This document shows, one piece after another, positions 41,633-51,030 of a stretch of 64,000 nt of DNA (position 1 is the first letter of the stretch; every line of letters starts with the position of its first letter). Below the pieces are notes generated by a model, which was not told the origin of the DNA, did no database searches, and saw only the letters and a program-made list of their open reading frames with translations. The stretch comes from Simplicispira psychrophila DSM 11588 (GTDB taxonomy: Bacteria; Pseudomonadota; Gammaproteobacteria; Burkholderiales; Burkholderiaceae_C), in NCBI RefSeq assembly GCF_000688255.1, contig NZ_JHYS01000013.1, positions 1-64,000 on the forward strand. Reading direction: 5' to 3'. The position numbers were made by a program, and so were the translations under genes.

Positions 41633-42709
41633 ATGTCTTTTGACCGCAACCAACCCTACAACGACCTGCCGCTGCTGCCACCAGCCATGGAGCTGGAAAC
41701 CAAGGCGGTGCTGAAACAAGCGATTGCCGCCAATCGGGTGCTGGCCAATCTGCGGGGCTTGGCAGCGCAGATACCGAATCAAGGCGTACTCATCAATAGC
41801 ATCGTGCTGCAAGAGGCGCGGCTGTCGTCCGAGATTGAAAACATCGTTACCACCAACGATGAGCTGTACCGCGCCGATGCCGATGCCGATGGCAAAACCG
41901 ACCCACACACCAAGGAAGTGCTGCGCTACCGCCAAGCGCTGAACTTCGGCTTTCGCCAGCTGAAGGAACGCCCGCTCTCCACCAATCTGTTTATCGACAT
42001 CGTTCGCACCATCAAGCAAGTGGACTTGGGCGTGCGCAGGGTGCCGAATACGGCGTTAAAAAACGCATTGAACGAGGTGGTGTACACGCCCCCGGTCGGT
42101 GAGGCTGTCATACGCGAGAAGCTGGCCAACTTGGAGCAGTTCATCCATGCGCAGGACGACTTAGACCCGCTGGTCAAGATGGCCGTGATGCACTACCAAT
42201 TTGAGGCCATTCACCCCTTCGAGGATGGCAACGGCCGCACCGGGCGCATTTTGAATCTGCTGTATTTGGTGGAGCAAGGGCTGTTGGATAGTCCAGTGCT
42301 CTTCCTGTCGCGCTACATCATTGCCAACAAGCCGGGCTATTACGAAGGGCTGCGCGGCGTAACCGAGCGGCAGGACTGGGAGAGCTGGATTCTGTACATG
42401 CTGCGCGCCGTCGAAAGCACTGCACAGCAGACATTCGACCAAGTAACCCGCATTCGGCTATTGATGGAGCAGGTGCGCGAGCAAGTGCAGCAACAAGCGC
42501 CGGGCATCTACAGCAAAGACCTGATTGAAGCGATTTTTCAACATCCGTACACCAAGATTCAATTTCTGGTGGACGCCAACATCGCTAAGCGCCAGACCGC
42601 ATCCAGCTACCTTCAGACCTTGGCGGGCTTGGGCGTGCTGCGCTCCAGCAAGCAAGGACGGGAGATGTATTACATCAACGACGCGCTGTTTTCTGAGTTG
42701 GTGAAATGA
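41633..42709 (+). CDS. Fic-domain AMP-transferase with N-terminal inhibitory helix and C-terminal winged helix
   Basis: A 358-residue class II Fic protein. The catalytic loop HPFEDGNGRTGR is at 194-205 and matches the active consensus. An inhibitory motif [S/T]xxxE[G/N], Ser65-x-x-x-Glu69-Asn70, lies N-terminal, as in self-inhibited Fic enzymes. The last about 60 residues (QFLVDANIAKRQTASSYLQTLAG and LGVLRSSKQGREMYYIND in outline) look like a winged-helix DNA-binding domain. Such Fic proteins often sit in R-M loci. ATG 41633 follows paired boxes and a long inverted repeat. Transfer of AMP to a target protein is expected; the target is unknown. Confidence 0.92.
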   Translation: MSFDRNQPYNDLPLLPPAMELETKAVLKQAIAANRVLANLRGLAAQIPNQGVLINSIVLQEARLSSEIENIVTTNDELYRADADADGKTDPHTKEVLRYRQALNFGFRQLKERPLSTNLFIDIVRTIKQVDLGVRRVPNTALKNALNEVVYTPPVGEAVIREKLANLEQFIHAQDDLDPLVKMAVMHYQFEAIHPFEDGNGRTGRILNLLYLVEQGLLDSPVLFLSRYIIANKPGYYEGLRGVTERQDWESWILYMLRAVESTAQQTFDQVTRIRLLMEQVREQVQQQAPGIYSKDLIEAIFQHPYTKIQFLVDANIAKRQTASSYLQTLAGLGVLRSSKQGREMYYINDALFSELVK

Positions 42710-42715
42710 CGATGG

Positions 42716-42788
42716 AATCGACATATGCAAAAAACATGTCGATTTAAAGTAAAAAAATAAACATATCAGAGGTGTCATGTCGATGACA
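42716..42788. repeat. Two small inverted repeats between fic and hsdR
   Basis: AATCGACAT (42716-42724) pairs with ATGTCGATT (42736-42744). A second palindrome TGTCAT-GTCG-ATGACA is at 42773-42788, 22 bases before the hsdR start. They may regulate hsdR expression. Confidence 0.6.
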
Positions 42789-42809
42789 TGAACATGAGGG
42801 AGTAGCTCG

Positions 42810-45800
42810 ATGACCGAAGACCAACTCGAACAAGAAACGCTCTCGTGGCTGCAAGACGTGGGCTATGTGGTGCAGCGCGGGCCAGACATTGCGCACGATG
42901 GCCAGCAGCCCGAGCGCGCCCACTACCGCGAGGTGTTGCTGCTCGCCCGCCTGCGCGCTGCCATCGCCCGGCTCAACCCCAGCATCCCCGCCGCCGCCCG
43001 CGAGGACGCGGTGCAGCAGGTGCAAAACCTCGGCTTGCCGGTGCAGTTTGCGGCGAATCGGGCGTTTCACAAACTGCTGATCGGCGGCGTGCCGGTGCAG
43101 TACCAGCAGGACGGCGAGACGCGGGGCGACTTTGTGCGGCTGGTGGATTGGACGAATGCATCGCGCAACGAGTTTTGGGCGGTCAACCAGTTCACTGTCA
43201 AAGGTCCGCACCACACACGCCGGCCCGACATCGTGCTGTTCGTCAACGGCCTGCCGCTGGTGCTGCTGGAGCTGAAGAATCCGGCCGATCAAAACGCCGA
43301 CATCTGGAAGGCCTACGACCAGATTCAGACCTACAAAGAGCAGGTGCCCGACCTGTTCCAGTTCAACGAGGTGCTGGTGATTGCGGACGGCAGCGAGGCG
43401 CGGCTGGGGTCGCTCTCAAGCAATGCCGAGCGCTTCATGCAGTGGCGCACGATTGACGGCGTGCAGCTCGACCCGCTGGGCCAGTTCAACGAATTGGAGA
43501 CGCTGGTGCGTGGCGTGCTGGCGCCGCAATACTTGCTCGACTACCTGCGCTTCTTTGTGCTTTTCGAGGACGACGGCCAGCTGGTCAAGAAGATTGCCGG
43601 TTACCACCAGTTCCACGCGGTGCGCGCGGCCATTGAGCATGTGGTGGCCGCTTCGCGTGAAGGAGAGGAAGCTACTAAGCGTGGCAAAGGCGGCGTGGTC
43701 TGGCACACGCAGGGCAGCGGCAAGAGCATCACCATGACCTGCTTTGCCGCCCGCGTGATGCAGGAGCCGGCGATGGCCAACCCGACCATCGTCGTCATTA
43801 CCGACCGCAACGACCTGGACGGCCAGCTGTTTGGCGTGTTCAGCTTGGCGCAGGATTTGCTGCGCGAGCAGCCGGTGCAGGCCACCACACGCCAAGCCCT
43901 GCGTGAGTTGCTGAGCAACCGACCCTCGGGCGGCATTGTGTTTGCGACGATCCAGAAGTTCATGCCGGGCGAGGACGAGGATTTGTTCCCGGTGCTGTCT
44001 GCCCGCCACAACATCGTGGTGATAGCGGATGAGGCGCACCGCACGCAGTACGGCTTTGAGGCCAAGCTCAAGACGCGCAAGACGGGGTTTAAGCCAAATC
44101 AGCCTCAAACGCTTGATGGGCAAGCGCTAATAGCTACTAAAGGCATAGTGACTGGCGATGCCGGCAGCAGTGCGCTGCTGGCTGAATTCGAGGTGCCGGA
44201 ATACAAGACCAGCTACCAGGCGGGTTACGCGCAGCACCTGCGCGATGCACTGCCACACGCCACCTTTGTCGCCTTCACCGGCACGCCGGTCAGCAGCACC
44301 GACCGCGACACGCGCGCCGTGTTTGGCGATTACATCCATGTCTATGACATGCAGCAGGCCAAAGAAGACGGCGCCACGGTGGCCATCTATTACGAAAGCC
44401 GTCTGGCCAAGTTGCGTTTGAAGGACGACGCGCTGGCGCTGCTGGACGACGAAGTGGACGAGTTGGCCGAGGACGAAGAAGAAAGCACCCAGGCCCAACT
44501 GAAAAGCCGCTGGGCGGCGCTGGAGAAAGTGGTGGGCGCTGCGCCGCGCATAGCCAGCGTGGCGGCCGACCTGGTGGCGCACTTTGAAGAGCGCAATCAA
44601 GCGCAGGACGGTAAAGGCATGGTGGTGGCCATGGGCCGCGACATTTGCGTGCACCTCTACGATGAAATCGTGCGCCTGCGCCCCGACTGGCACAGCAGTG
44701 ACCCGGAGCAGGGCGCCCTCAAGATCGTCATGACCGGCAGTGCCAGCGACAAGGCTTTATTGCGAGCGCACATCTACAGCAGCCAGGTGAAGAAGCGGCT
44801 GGAAAAGCGCTTCAAAGACCCTGCCGACCCGCTGCGGCTGGTGATCGTGCGCGACATGTGGCTGACGGGTTTTGACGCGCCCTGTGTGCACACCATGTAC
44901 GTGGACAAGCCCATGAAGGGCCACAACCTGATGCAGGCGATTGCCCGCGTCAACCGCGTGTTCAAGGACAAACAGGGCGGCCTGGTGGTGGACTACATCG
45001 GCATCGGCAACGAGCTGAAGGCGGCGATGAAGGAATACACCGCCAGCAAAGGCCGGGGCCAACCTACGGTGGACGCGCACGAGGCGCTGTCGCTGCTGCT
45101 GGAGAAAATGGATGTGCTGCGCACCCTGCTGCACGGCCATGACTGGTCGGGTTTTTTAACCGGCGGGCACAAGGCGCTGGCGGGTGCTGCCAACCATGTG
45201 CTGGGCATTCGGGCAGAGCACAAAGACAGTTCGCAGGACGGCAAGCGCCGCTTTGCCGATGCGGCGCTGGCCATGGGCAAGGCCTTCAGCCTGTGCTGCA
45301 CGCTTCATGAAGCCAAGGCGCTGCGCGAGGAGGTGGCGTTTTTCCAAGCCGTCAAAGTCATCCTGACCAAGCGTGACACCACGGCGCAGAAAAAGACCGA
45401 CGAGCAGCGCGAGGCTGTCATCCGCCAAATCATTGGTCAGGCGGTGGTGAGCGATAGCGTGGTGGATATTTTTGACGCCGTGGGTCTGGACAAACCCAAC
45501 ATCGGCCTGCTGGACGAAGAATTTTTGGCCCAGGTGAAAAACCTGCCCGAACGCAACCTGGCGGTGGAATTGCTGGAGCGTTTGCTAGAGGGTGAAATCA
45601 AGGCCAAGTTCGCCACCAACGTGGTGCAGCAACGCAAATTCTCTGACCTGCTCACCAACGTCATCACCCGTTACCAAAACCGCAGCATCGAGACGGCGCA
45701 GGTGATGGAAGAGCTGGTGGAGATGGCCAAGAAGTTCAAGGAGGCCGCCAGCCGGGGCGAGGTGCTGGGCCTGAGCGAGGACGAGGTGCGCTTTTATGAC

Positions 45801-46052
45801 GCGCTGGCTAATAACGAATCGGCCGTGAAAAAGCTGACCGATGAGACGCTGAAAGAAATTGCCCACGAGCTGACCGACAACCTGCGCAAGAACATCAGCG
45901 TGGACTGGAGCCAGCGCGAGAGCGTGCGCGCCAGCCTGCGATTGATGGTCAAGCGCATCCTGCGCAAATACAAATACCCGCCAGACTTTGCCGATGCAGC
46001 GGTGGAGCTTGTTTTGCAGCAGGCCGAGGCGCTGGGGCAGAGCTGGGTGTAG
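42810..46052 (+). CDS. hsdR: Type I restriction endonuclease, R subunit
   Basis: Nuclease/translocase subunit, 1080 residues. The PD-ExK nuclease site is Asp140 in RRPDIVLF plus Glu154-Leu-Lys156. The SF2 translocase has motif I GSGKS at 302-306 and motif II DEAH at 407-410, followed by motif III around FTGTP at 489-493. Residues about 430-447 ([18 protein letters not shown]) are encoded by a dispersed intergenic repeat inserted in frame between motif II and III. The C-terminal helical region is complete. ATG 42810 has GGGAG upstream. Together with HsdM and HsdS it would make a full type I enzyme if the insertions are tolerated. Confidence 0.95.
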   Translation: MTEDQLEQETLSWLQDVGYVVQRGPDIAHDGQQPERAHYREVLLLARLRAAIARLNPSIPAAAREDAVQQVQNLGLPVQFAANRAFHKLLIGGVPVQYQQDGETRGDFVRLVDWTNASRNEFWAVNQFTVKGPHHTRRPDIVLFVNGLPLVLLELKNPADQNADIWKAYDQIQTYKEQVPDLFQFNEVLVIADGSEARLGSLSSNAERFMQWRTIDGVQLDPLGQFNELETLVRGVLAPQYLLDYLRFFVLFEDDGQLVKKIAGYHQFHAVRAAIEHVVAASREGEEATKRGKGGVVWHTQGSGKSITMTCFAARVMQEPAMANPTIVVITDRNDLDGQLFGVFSLAQDLLREQPVQATTRQALRELLSNRPSGGIVFATIQKFMPGEDEDLFPVLSARHNIVVIADEAHRTQYGFEAKLKTRKTGFKPNQPQTLDGQALIATKGIVTGDAGSSALLAEFEVPEYKTSYQAGYAQHLRDALPHATFVAFTGTPVSSTDRDTRAVFGDYIHVYDMQQAKEDGATVAIYYESRLAKLRLKDDALALLDDEVDELAEDEEESTQAQLKSRWAALEKVVGAAPRIASVAADLVAHFEERNQAQDGKGMVVAMGRDICVHLYDEIVRLRPDWHSSDPEQGALKIVMTGSASDKALLRAHIYSSQVKKRLEKRFKDPADPLRLVIVRDMWLTGFDAPCVHTMYVDKPMKGHNLMQAIARVNRVFKDKQGGLVVDYIGIGNELKAAMKEYTASKGRGQPTVDAHEALSLLLEKMDVLRTLLHGHDWSGFLTGGHKALAGAANHVLGIRAEHKDSSQDGKRRFADAALAMGKAFSLCCTLHEAKALREEVAFFQAVKVILTKRDTTAQKKTDEQREAVIRQIIGQAVVSDSVVDIFDAVGLDKPNIGLLDEEFLAQVKNLPERNLAVELLERLLEGEIKAKFATNVVQQRKFSDLLTNVITRYQNRSIETAQVMEELVEMAKKFKEAASRGEVLGLSEDEVRFYDALANNESAVKKLTDETLKEIAHELTDNLRKNISVDWSQRESVRASLRLMVKRILRKYKYPPDFADAAVELVLQQAEALGQSWV
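44097..44150 (-). repeat. Dispersed palindromic repeat inserted in frame in hsdR
   Basis: On the minus strand it contains TAGTAGCTATTAGCGCTTGC then CCATCAAGCGTTTGAGGCTG, close to intergenic copies at 37118 and 53206. It is translated as about 18 residues between translocase motifs II and III, with no frameshift. Confidence 0.85.
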
Positions 46053-46092
46053 CCCGCTCTAGCCCCAGATGCGCCAGGGCTCAGGTGCAGGT

Positions 46093-48531
46093 TCAGGGAG
46101 CCAGTTTCTGGGTCGTAGCGAATGGCACGGGCGTGGCCGGTGCGGCCGGTGCCTGTGGTGGCACGGGCGCAGGGTGGCTAGAGGTGCGCTTTTGTCCCAC
46201 GCCCAGCCAGCAGGCCATGGCCGGCAGCAGGAACACGGCGCCCAGCATGTTCACCAAGAACATGAAGGCCAGCAGGATGCCCATGTCGGCCTGGAACTTC
46301 AGTGCCGAGAACGCCCAGGTGCCCACCCCCAGCGACATCGTCACGCCGGTGAATACGGCAGCCGTGCCGCGCTGGCGCAGCGCTTCGTAGAAGGCTTCGC
46401 GCAGCGACTTGCCGTTGTGCTCCAGCTCGTGTTGCAGGCTCTCGTACAGATAGATGCCGTAGTCCACGCCCACCCCCACGCCCATGGCAATCACCGGCAG
46501 CGTGGCCACCTTCAGGCCAATGCCGAGCGTGGCCATCAGCGCGTTGCACAGGATGGATACCAGCGTCAGCGGCACGATGATGCACAGCACCGCGCGCCAG
46601 CTGCGGAAGGTGAGCCAGCACAGCAGCGTGATGGCGCCAAAGATGGCGGCCAGCATCTGGATTTCTGCGTGCTCCACGGCGTCGTTGGTAGCGGCGGCTA
46701 CGCCGGCATTGCCGCCGGCCAGGCGGAACGTCAGGTTGGGCGTCTTATCGGCGTCGATGAACTTCTGCACTTCGCCGACCACATGCTTGAGGGTGGCGCC
46801 TTCGTGGTCTTTCAGGAACAGCTGCAGGTGGATGACATCGCAGCTGCTGGTGTTCAGGCCGAGTTCAGGGTTGGCCGCCTTGGCGCCGGTGCGCAGCGCC
46901 GCTTCGGTGCGCTGCAGCGCCGCCCAGCGCGGGTTGCCTTCGTTGTTACCGCCAGCGGCCAGCTTGGCGAGGCCGGCCACGGTGGTGACCGAGCGCACAC
47001 CATCGACGCCGCGCATGGCCAGGTCAAAGCGCTCCACGGCGTTCATCACGCTCCAGTTCAGGCAGGCCTCGGGCGTGTTGAGGGGCTCGGCATACACCGA
47101 CAGCACGTCCATGCCGATGGCATAGCTGCTGATGATGCGGTCGTTGTCGCGGTTGTAGCGTGACTCGGCGCGCAGCTCAGGCGCGCCGGCGCCAATGTCG
47201 CCGGTCAGCAGGTGGCGCGAGGTGAGGGTGCCGCCGGCCAGCAGCACCAGCGATACGCCCAGCGTCAGCAGCGCCGGACGCGGCTGGGCCAGTACGGAAA
47301 TCGCCCACCAGCGCTTGTGCAGCCCGGTGACGCCGTCGGTGCGGCCCAGGGCGCTAGGCTCCAGGCGCAGGCGCGACAGGATGACCGGCAGCATCATCTT
47401 GTTGGTGATGATCATCAGCAGCACGCCCAGGCAGGCAGTCATGCCCAGCTCGTGCACGATCGGGATGTCGATCATCATGATCACCATGAAGCCGAGCGCA
47501 TTGGTCAAAAGGGCCACCGTGCCGGGCACGGCCAGCTTGCGAAAGGCGCTTTCCGCCGCTTGCTCGGAGGTCATGCCGGCGCGCACATCGTGCTTCCAGG
47601 CATTGGTCATCTGCACGGCGTGCGACACGCCAATCGAGAACACCAGAAACGGCACCAGGATCGACATCGGGTCGATGCCAAAGCCCAGACCGGCCAGCAA
47701 CCCCAGCAGCCAGATGACCGGCAGCAGTGCCACCAGCAGCGCCAGCACCGTCAGGTTGACCGAACGCGAATATAGCCACAACAGCACGGCGGTGATCAGG
47801 AAGGCCAGGCCGAAAAAGCCGATGACGGTGGTCAGGCCGTCCATCACGTCGCCCAGTACCTTGGCAAAACCGACGATGTTGATTTCGATCTTGTCGCTGC
47901 CGAACTGGGTGCGGATGGCTTCCAGTTTTTTTGCCACGTCGCTGTAATCCAGATGCTTGCCGGTTTGCGGATCGATTTCCAGCAGGTCGGCGCGCACCAT
48001 GGCTGACTTCAGGTCGGTGCTGACCAGCCTGCCAATCTGGCCCGACTTGGCGACGTTGGAGCGCACCTGGGCCAGGCCTTCTGCATTGGGTGTGAAGCGC
48101 GAGGGAATGATGACCTCGCCGACAAAACCGTTCTCGGTGACCTCGATGTAGCGCACGTTAGGGGTGAACAGCGAGAACACCTGGGCGCGGTTCACACCGG
48201 GGGTGAAGAACACCTCGTCGGTGACGGTGCGCAGCGTTTTCAGAAACTCTTCGTTGTAGATGTCTCCTTCGCCCTTCCAGCGCACATTGAGCAGCACCCG
48301 GTTGGCACCGGAGAAGGTGGTGGAGTGCTGCAGAAAGGCCGCCATGTAGGCGTGGCGCAGCGGAATCAGCTTATTGAATCCGGCATCCAGGTGGGTGCGC
48401 AGCGCCGAAGCGCCCAGCACCAGCGTGATGAGGGTGGTGACCACCGCAATGGTGTTGCGCCAAGTGATCAAAGCGTGGGCAATGCGGGCGATGACCGCTT
48501 CGGTGCGGGTCGCGGCGTGGGGGGTGCTCAT
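46093..48531 (-). CDS. RND/MMPL-family membrane transporter
   Basis: An 812-residue inner-membrane protein of the RND superfamily, two halves each with one plus five TM segments. TM1 is at about 28-45 and a large periplasmic loop follows to about 225; the second loop lies at about 430-640. Landmarks are LVPFLVFSIGVSHAVQMTNAW in half 1 and IAMGVGVGVDYGIYLYESL in half 2. The Pro/Ala-rich C-terminus is unstructured. It overlaps the start region of the YCF48-like gene (ATGA), so the two are coupled. RND plus YCF48-like pairs recur in clusters for hydrophobic substrates, where uptake or lipid transfer is suspected. Direction of transport is unknown. Confidence 0.88.
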   Translation of the reverse strand: MSTPHAATRTEAVIARIAHALITWRNTIAVVTTLITLVLGASALRTHLDAGFNKLIPLRHAYMAAFLQHSTTFSGANRVLLNVRWKGEGDIYNEEFLKTLRTVTDEVFFTPGVNRAQVFSLFTPNVRYIEVTENGFVGEVIIPSRFTPNAEGLAQVRSNVAKSGQIGRLVSTDLKSAMVRADLLEIDPQTGKHLDYSDVAKKLEAIRTQFGSDKIEINIVGFAKVLGDVMDGLTTVIGFFGLAFLITAVLLWLYSRSVNLTVLALLVALLPVIWLLGLLAGLGFGIDPMSILVPFLVFSIGVSHAVQMTNAWKHDVRAGMTSEQAAESAFRKLAVPGTVALLTNALGFMVIMMIDIPIVHELGMTACLGVLLMIITNKMMLPVILSRLRLEPSALGRTDGVTGLHKRWWAISVLAQPRPALLTLGVSLVLLAGGTLTSRHLLTGDIGAGAPELRAESRYNRDNDRIISSYAIGMDVLSVYAEPLNTPEACLNWSVMNAVERFDLAMRGVDGVRSVTTVAGLAKLAAGGNNEGNPRWAALQRTEAALRTGAKAANPELGLNTSSCDVIHLQLFLKDHEGATLKHVVGEVQKFIDADKTPNLTFRLAGGNAGVAAATNDAVEHAEIQMLAAIFGAITLLCWLTFRSWRAVLCIIVPLTLVSILCNALMATLGIGLKVATLPVIAMGVGVGVDYGIYLYESLQHELEHNGKSLREAFYEALRQRGTAAVFTGVTMSLGVGTWAFSALKFQADMGILLAFMFLVNMLGAVFLLPAMACWLGVGQKRTSSHPAPVPPQAPAAPATPVPFATTQKLAP

Positions 48532-49532
48532 TGGGCGGCTCCGGTGGAAGAGGGGGTGCTGGCGGCGGCTGGTGCGGCTGCGTAGGCTTGCAGGCCGGCA
48601 TCGCTGGCGAGCCAGCCGGTGCCGTTGGTGGCCAGCGCCAGGGCGGTCAGGCTGGCGCGGCCTTGCACGCGGCTCAGGGTGAAATGCTGGCCGCCATCCT
48701 GGCTGGTCGCCACCAGGCTGCCCTGGCCGACCAGAATGATCTTGCCGTCCGGTGTGACGGCATGGCCGTAGAAGGAGGCCTGCACCGGCATCTCGGAGCG
48801 GATCCAGGGAGCGTCGTTCCCCGCAGTGTGAAAGACGTTGCCGCGCATGCCATAGGCCAGCCAGCCGCCACCGGGCAGGACCAGGGCGTTGTAGAGCGAG
48901 CCGTCGTAGAAGGGCTTGATTTCTGACCAGCTCTCGCCGCCATCGCCAGAGCGCAGCACCAGGCCACGCTCGCCGACGATCAGCCAGTGCTGGCGATCAG
49001 GGCTGCCGACGATGCGGTTCATGTGTTTGTCTTCTACCGATGCGGGTAGCGCCAGCGGTGCCCAGTGCAGTCCCTGGTCGTTGGAGCGCAAGGCGCGGCC
49101 AAAGGCACCGACGGCGATCCAGGCGCCCGAGGCCAGCTGCGCCACGCTCATCAATGGCTCGCCGTTGTACTCGTCAAAAGCCACTTCTTTCCAGCTCAGC
49201 CCGCCGTCGGTGGTGTGCAGGATCCAGCCCTCATGGCCGACAGCCATGCCCTGCAGGCCATCGGCGGCAAAGCTGATCTGGTTGATCAGTGCCTGGCGGT
49301 TGCTAGAAACCAAGGCACGCTCCCAGTGCTGGCCTTGGTCGGTGGAGTACAGCAGCGTGCCCAGTTCGCCACCCGTCACCAAGCCGGCCTGGGAGGTGAC
49401 CAGCGTGTTGAGTTGCATACGATCCACTGCCAGCCGGGTGGCGGCCAGGGGCGGGGTCTCGCGTGGTGAAAAGGCCTGGACGGCGCCCAGGGCCATCAGG
49501 ACGGCGACGGCTATGCCGACAGGGGTTCGCAC
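48528..49532 (-). CDS. Exported YCF48-like beta-propeller protein
   Basis: A 334-residue secreted protein. GTG 49532 is chosen, giving a signal peptide (RTPVGIAVAVLMALGAVQAF) with GGAGAC six bases upstream; the 19 residues further up look unrelated. The rest is a repeat of sialidase/BNR-like blades such as STDQGQHWERAL, TTDGGLSWKEVAF, SNDQGLHWAPLAL, SGDGGESWSEIKP and SQDGGQHFTLSRV. YCF48 proteins assist assembly of membrane complexes; here it overlaps the RND gene and probably acts with it in the periplasm. Operator-like site I lies 99 bases upstream. Confidence 0.85.
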   Translation of the reverse strand: MRTPVGIAVAVLMALGAVQAFSPRETPPLAATRLAVDRMQLNTLVTSQAGLVTGGELGTLLYSTDQGQHWERALVSSNRQALINQISFAADGLQGMAVGHEGWILHTTDGGLSWKEVAFDEYNGEPLMSVAQLASGAWIAVGAFGRALRSNDQGLHWAPLALPASVEDKHMNRIVGSPDRQHWLIVGERGLVLRSGDGGESWSEIKPFYDGSLYNALVLPGGGWLAYGMRGNVFHTAGNDAPWIRSEMPVQASFYGHAVTPDGKIILVGQGSLVATSQDGGQHFTLSRVQGRASLTALALATNGTGWLASDAGLQAYAAAPAAASTPSSTGAAQ

Positions 49533-49631
49533 TATATGTCTCCTTGGTCTTTTGCTGTGTGGCACCGAAGGTGGTGGCATACACGGCAAACACGTTCTAG
49601 GGTGCGATTCTTCGCCGTGGTGTCAATTGGG

Positions 49632-49651
49632 CATCGTCCAAAAGGACGAAA
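49632..49651 (-). promoter_or_regulatory. Candidate operator site I before YCF48-RND unit
   Basis: Reads CATCGTC-CAAAAG-GACGAAA on the plus strand, a palindrome at 5 of 7 arm positions. It lies 99 bases before the GTG start at 49532. Confidence 0.5.
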
Positions 49652-49736
49652 GCACCAGGCTTTAAGGGTAAGTCCCAGGAGTCGGGCCGGCAGAAGTTTG
49701 ACAGTAGCGCCGCTGGCCAGCGGCGGCTGCTGCGCC

Positions 49737-49756
49737 CATAGTCTTGTTGGACGATG
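49737..49756 (+). promoter_or_regulatory. Candidate operator site J before Ltp2-like gene
   Basis: Reads CATAGTC-TTGTTG-GACGATG and ends 56 bases before the start at 49813. It shares its last 18 bases with site F. Confidence 0.65.
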
Positions 49757-49812
49757 GGTGTCGGCGCACGGCTGCCCACAATGCAAGCTACCCACATTCA
49801 CTGAAGGAACCC

Positions 49813-51027
49813 ATGGGACTCACAGGACAGGCGTTGCTGGTTGGCGCCGCGCAATACAAACCAGAGAAGTACTCCACCGCGCCGCAAATGTTCCATCTGG
49901 AGCAGGTGGCCGATCTGACCACGCAAGCTTTGGACGATGCCGGTCTGTCGCTCTCCGACGTGGACGGGCTGATCACCGTTGGGCCGCAGTTCCATGAGGC
50001 CGGCATGTTCGTCCCTGCCATGGCCGGCGAATACTTGGGCGTGCCACTGAATTTTGCCGAGGTGGTGGACCTGGGCGGTGCCAGTTCGGTCGGCGCGGTC
50101 TGGCGCGCGGCCATGGCGATTGAGATGGGCATGTGCGACACCGTCGTCTGCGTGATTCCGTCGCGCATGGCGCCGACCGCGCCGAACGACGACCACATGG
50201 CTGAGGTCATGCGCACGTCGCGCTTTGGCGGCCACAGCACGCGCTTTGGCGCGCCCGAGGCCGAGATGGATCTGCCCTACGGCCACATGGCGCAAAACAC
50301 CGGCTACGCCATGATTGCCCAGCGCTATGCCGCCATCCATGGCTACGACGCCGCCGCGCTGGCGCGCATTGCCGTTGATCAGCGCTTCAACGCCTGCCAC
50401 AACCCCAACGCCATGTTCTACGGCCAGCCGATCACGGTGGAAGACGTGCTGGCCTCGCGCATGGTGGCCGAGCCGCTGCGTATGCTGGAAATCGTCATGC
50501 CGGTGGCCGGCGGCGGCGCCGTAGTCGTGACGCGCGCCGACAAGGCGAAAAATTGCCGCCACCGGGGCGTGCAAGTGGTGGGCTGCGGTGAACATGTGCA
50601 GACCAAGTCGCCGACCTACGCCGCCGACATGCTGGCCACCCCCATTGGCCCGGCCTCGCGCCGCGCCTTTGCCATGGCCGGCCTCACGCCGGCCGATATG
50701 CACATGGCGCAGATCTACGACTGCTACACCATCACCGTGCTGCTGACGCTGGAAGACGCGGGCTTTTGCGCCAAGGGCGAAGGCATGCGCTTCTTGCGCG
50801 AACACGATTTCACATTCAAGGGCGACTTTCCAATGAATACCCACGGCGGACAACTCAGCTTTGGCCAGACTGGCGCGTCCGGCGGCATGACGCAAGTGAT
50901 TGAAGCGCTGCACCAAATCCAAGGCCGTGCCGGCGAGCGCCAGTTGGCACGCCACGACTTGGCCTACGTCTCGGGCACCGGCGGTGTCATGAGCGAGCAG
51001 GGCGCCTTGATTTTGAAAGGGGCCTGA
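49813..51027 (+). CDS. Thiolase-fold steroid aldolase (Ltp2/SCPx-like)
   Basis: A 404-residue thiolase-superfamily protein of the SCPx/Ltp2 type. These lack the full thiolase Cys set and, with a DUF35 partner, catalyse retro-aldol release of the shortened C-17 side chain. Visible are VDLGGASSVGAVWRAAMAIE, SGGMTQVIEALHQIQG, and an active-site region QIYDCYTITVLLTLEDAGFC; the end is SGTGGVMSEQGALILKG. ATG 49813 follows GAAGGAA. The three-base gap to the DUF35-MaoC gene matches the ltp2-chsH2 pairing in Mycobacterium and sal-type genes of bile-acid degraders. The steroid substrate is inferred from context. Confidence 0.85.
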   Translation: MGLTGQALLVGAAQYKPEKYSTAPQMFHLEQVADLTTQALDDAGLSLSDVDGLITVGPQFHEAGMFVPAMAGEYLGVPLNFAEVVDLGGASSVGAVWRAAMAIEMGMCDTVVCVIPSRMAPTAPNDDHMAEVMRTSRFGGHSTRFGAPEAEMDLPYGHMAQNTGYAMIAQRYAAIHGYDAAALARIAVDQRFNACHNPNAMFYGQPITVEDVLASRMVAEPLRMLEIVMPVAGGGAVVVTRADKAKNCRHRGVQVVGCGEHVQTKSPTYAADMLATPIGPASRRAFAMAGLTPADMHMAQIYDCYTITVLLTLEDAGFCAKGEGMRFLREHDFTFKGDFPMNTHGGQLSFGQTGASGGMTQVIEALHQIQGRAGERQLARHDLAYVSGTGGVMSEQGALILKGA

Positions 51028-51030
51028 GCC

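Noticed and set aside
42706-42715. GACGATG at the fic stop codon, and other single copies inside genes
   Set aside because: No left half (TAGTC or CATCGTC) at the correct distance; counted as chance matches.
46056-46092. Weak hairpin AGCCC...GGGCT between hsdR and the RND gene
   Set aside because: The stem is only five bases with no T run; too weak to call a terminator.
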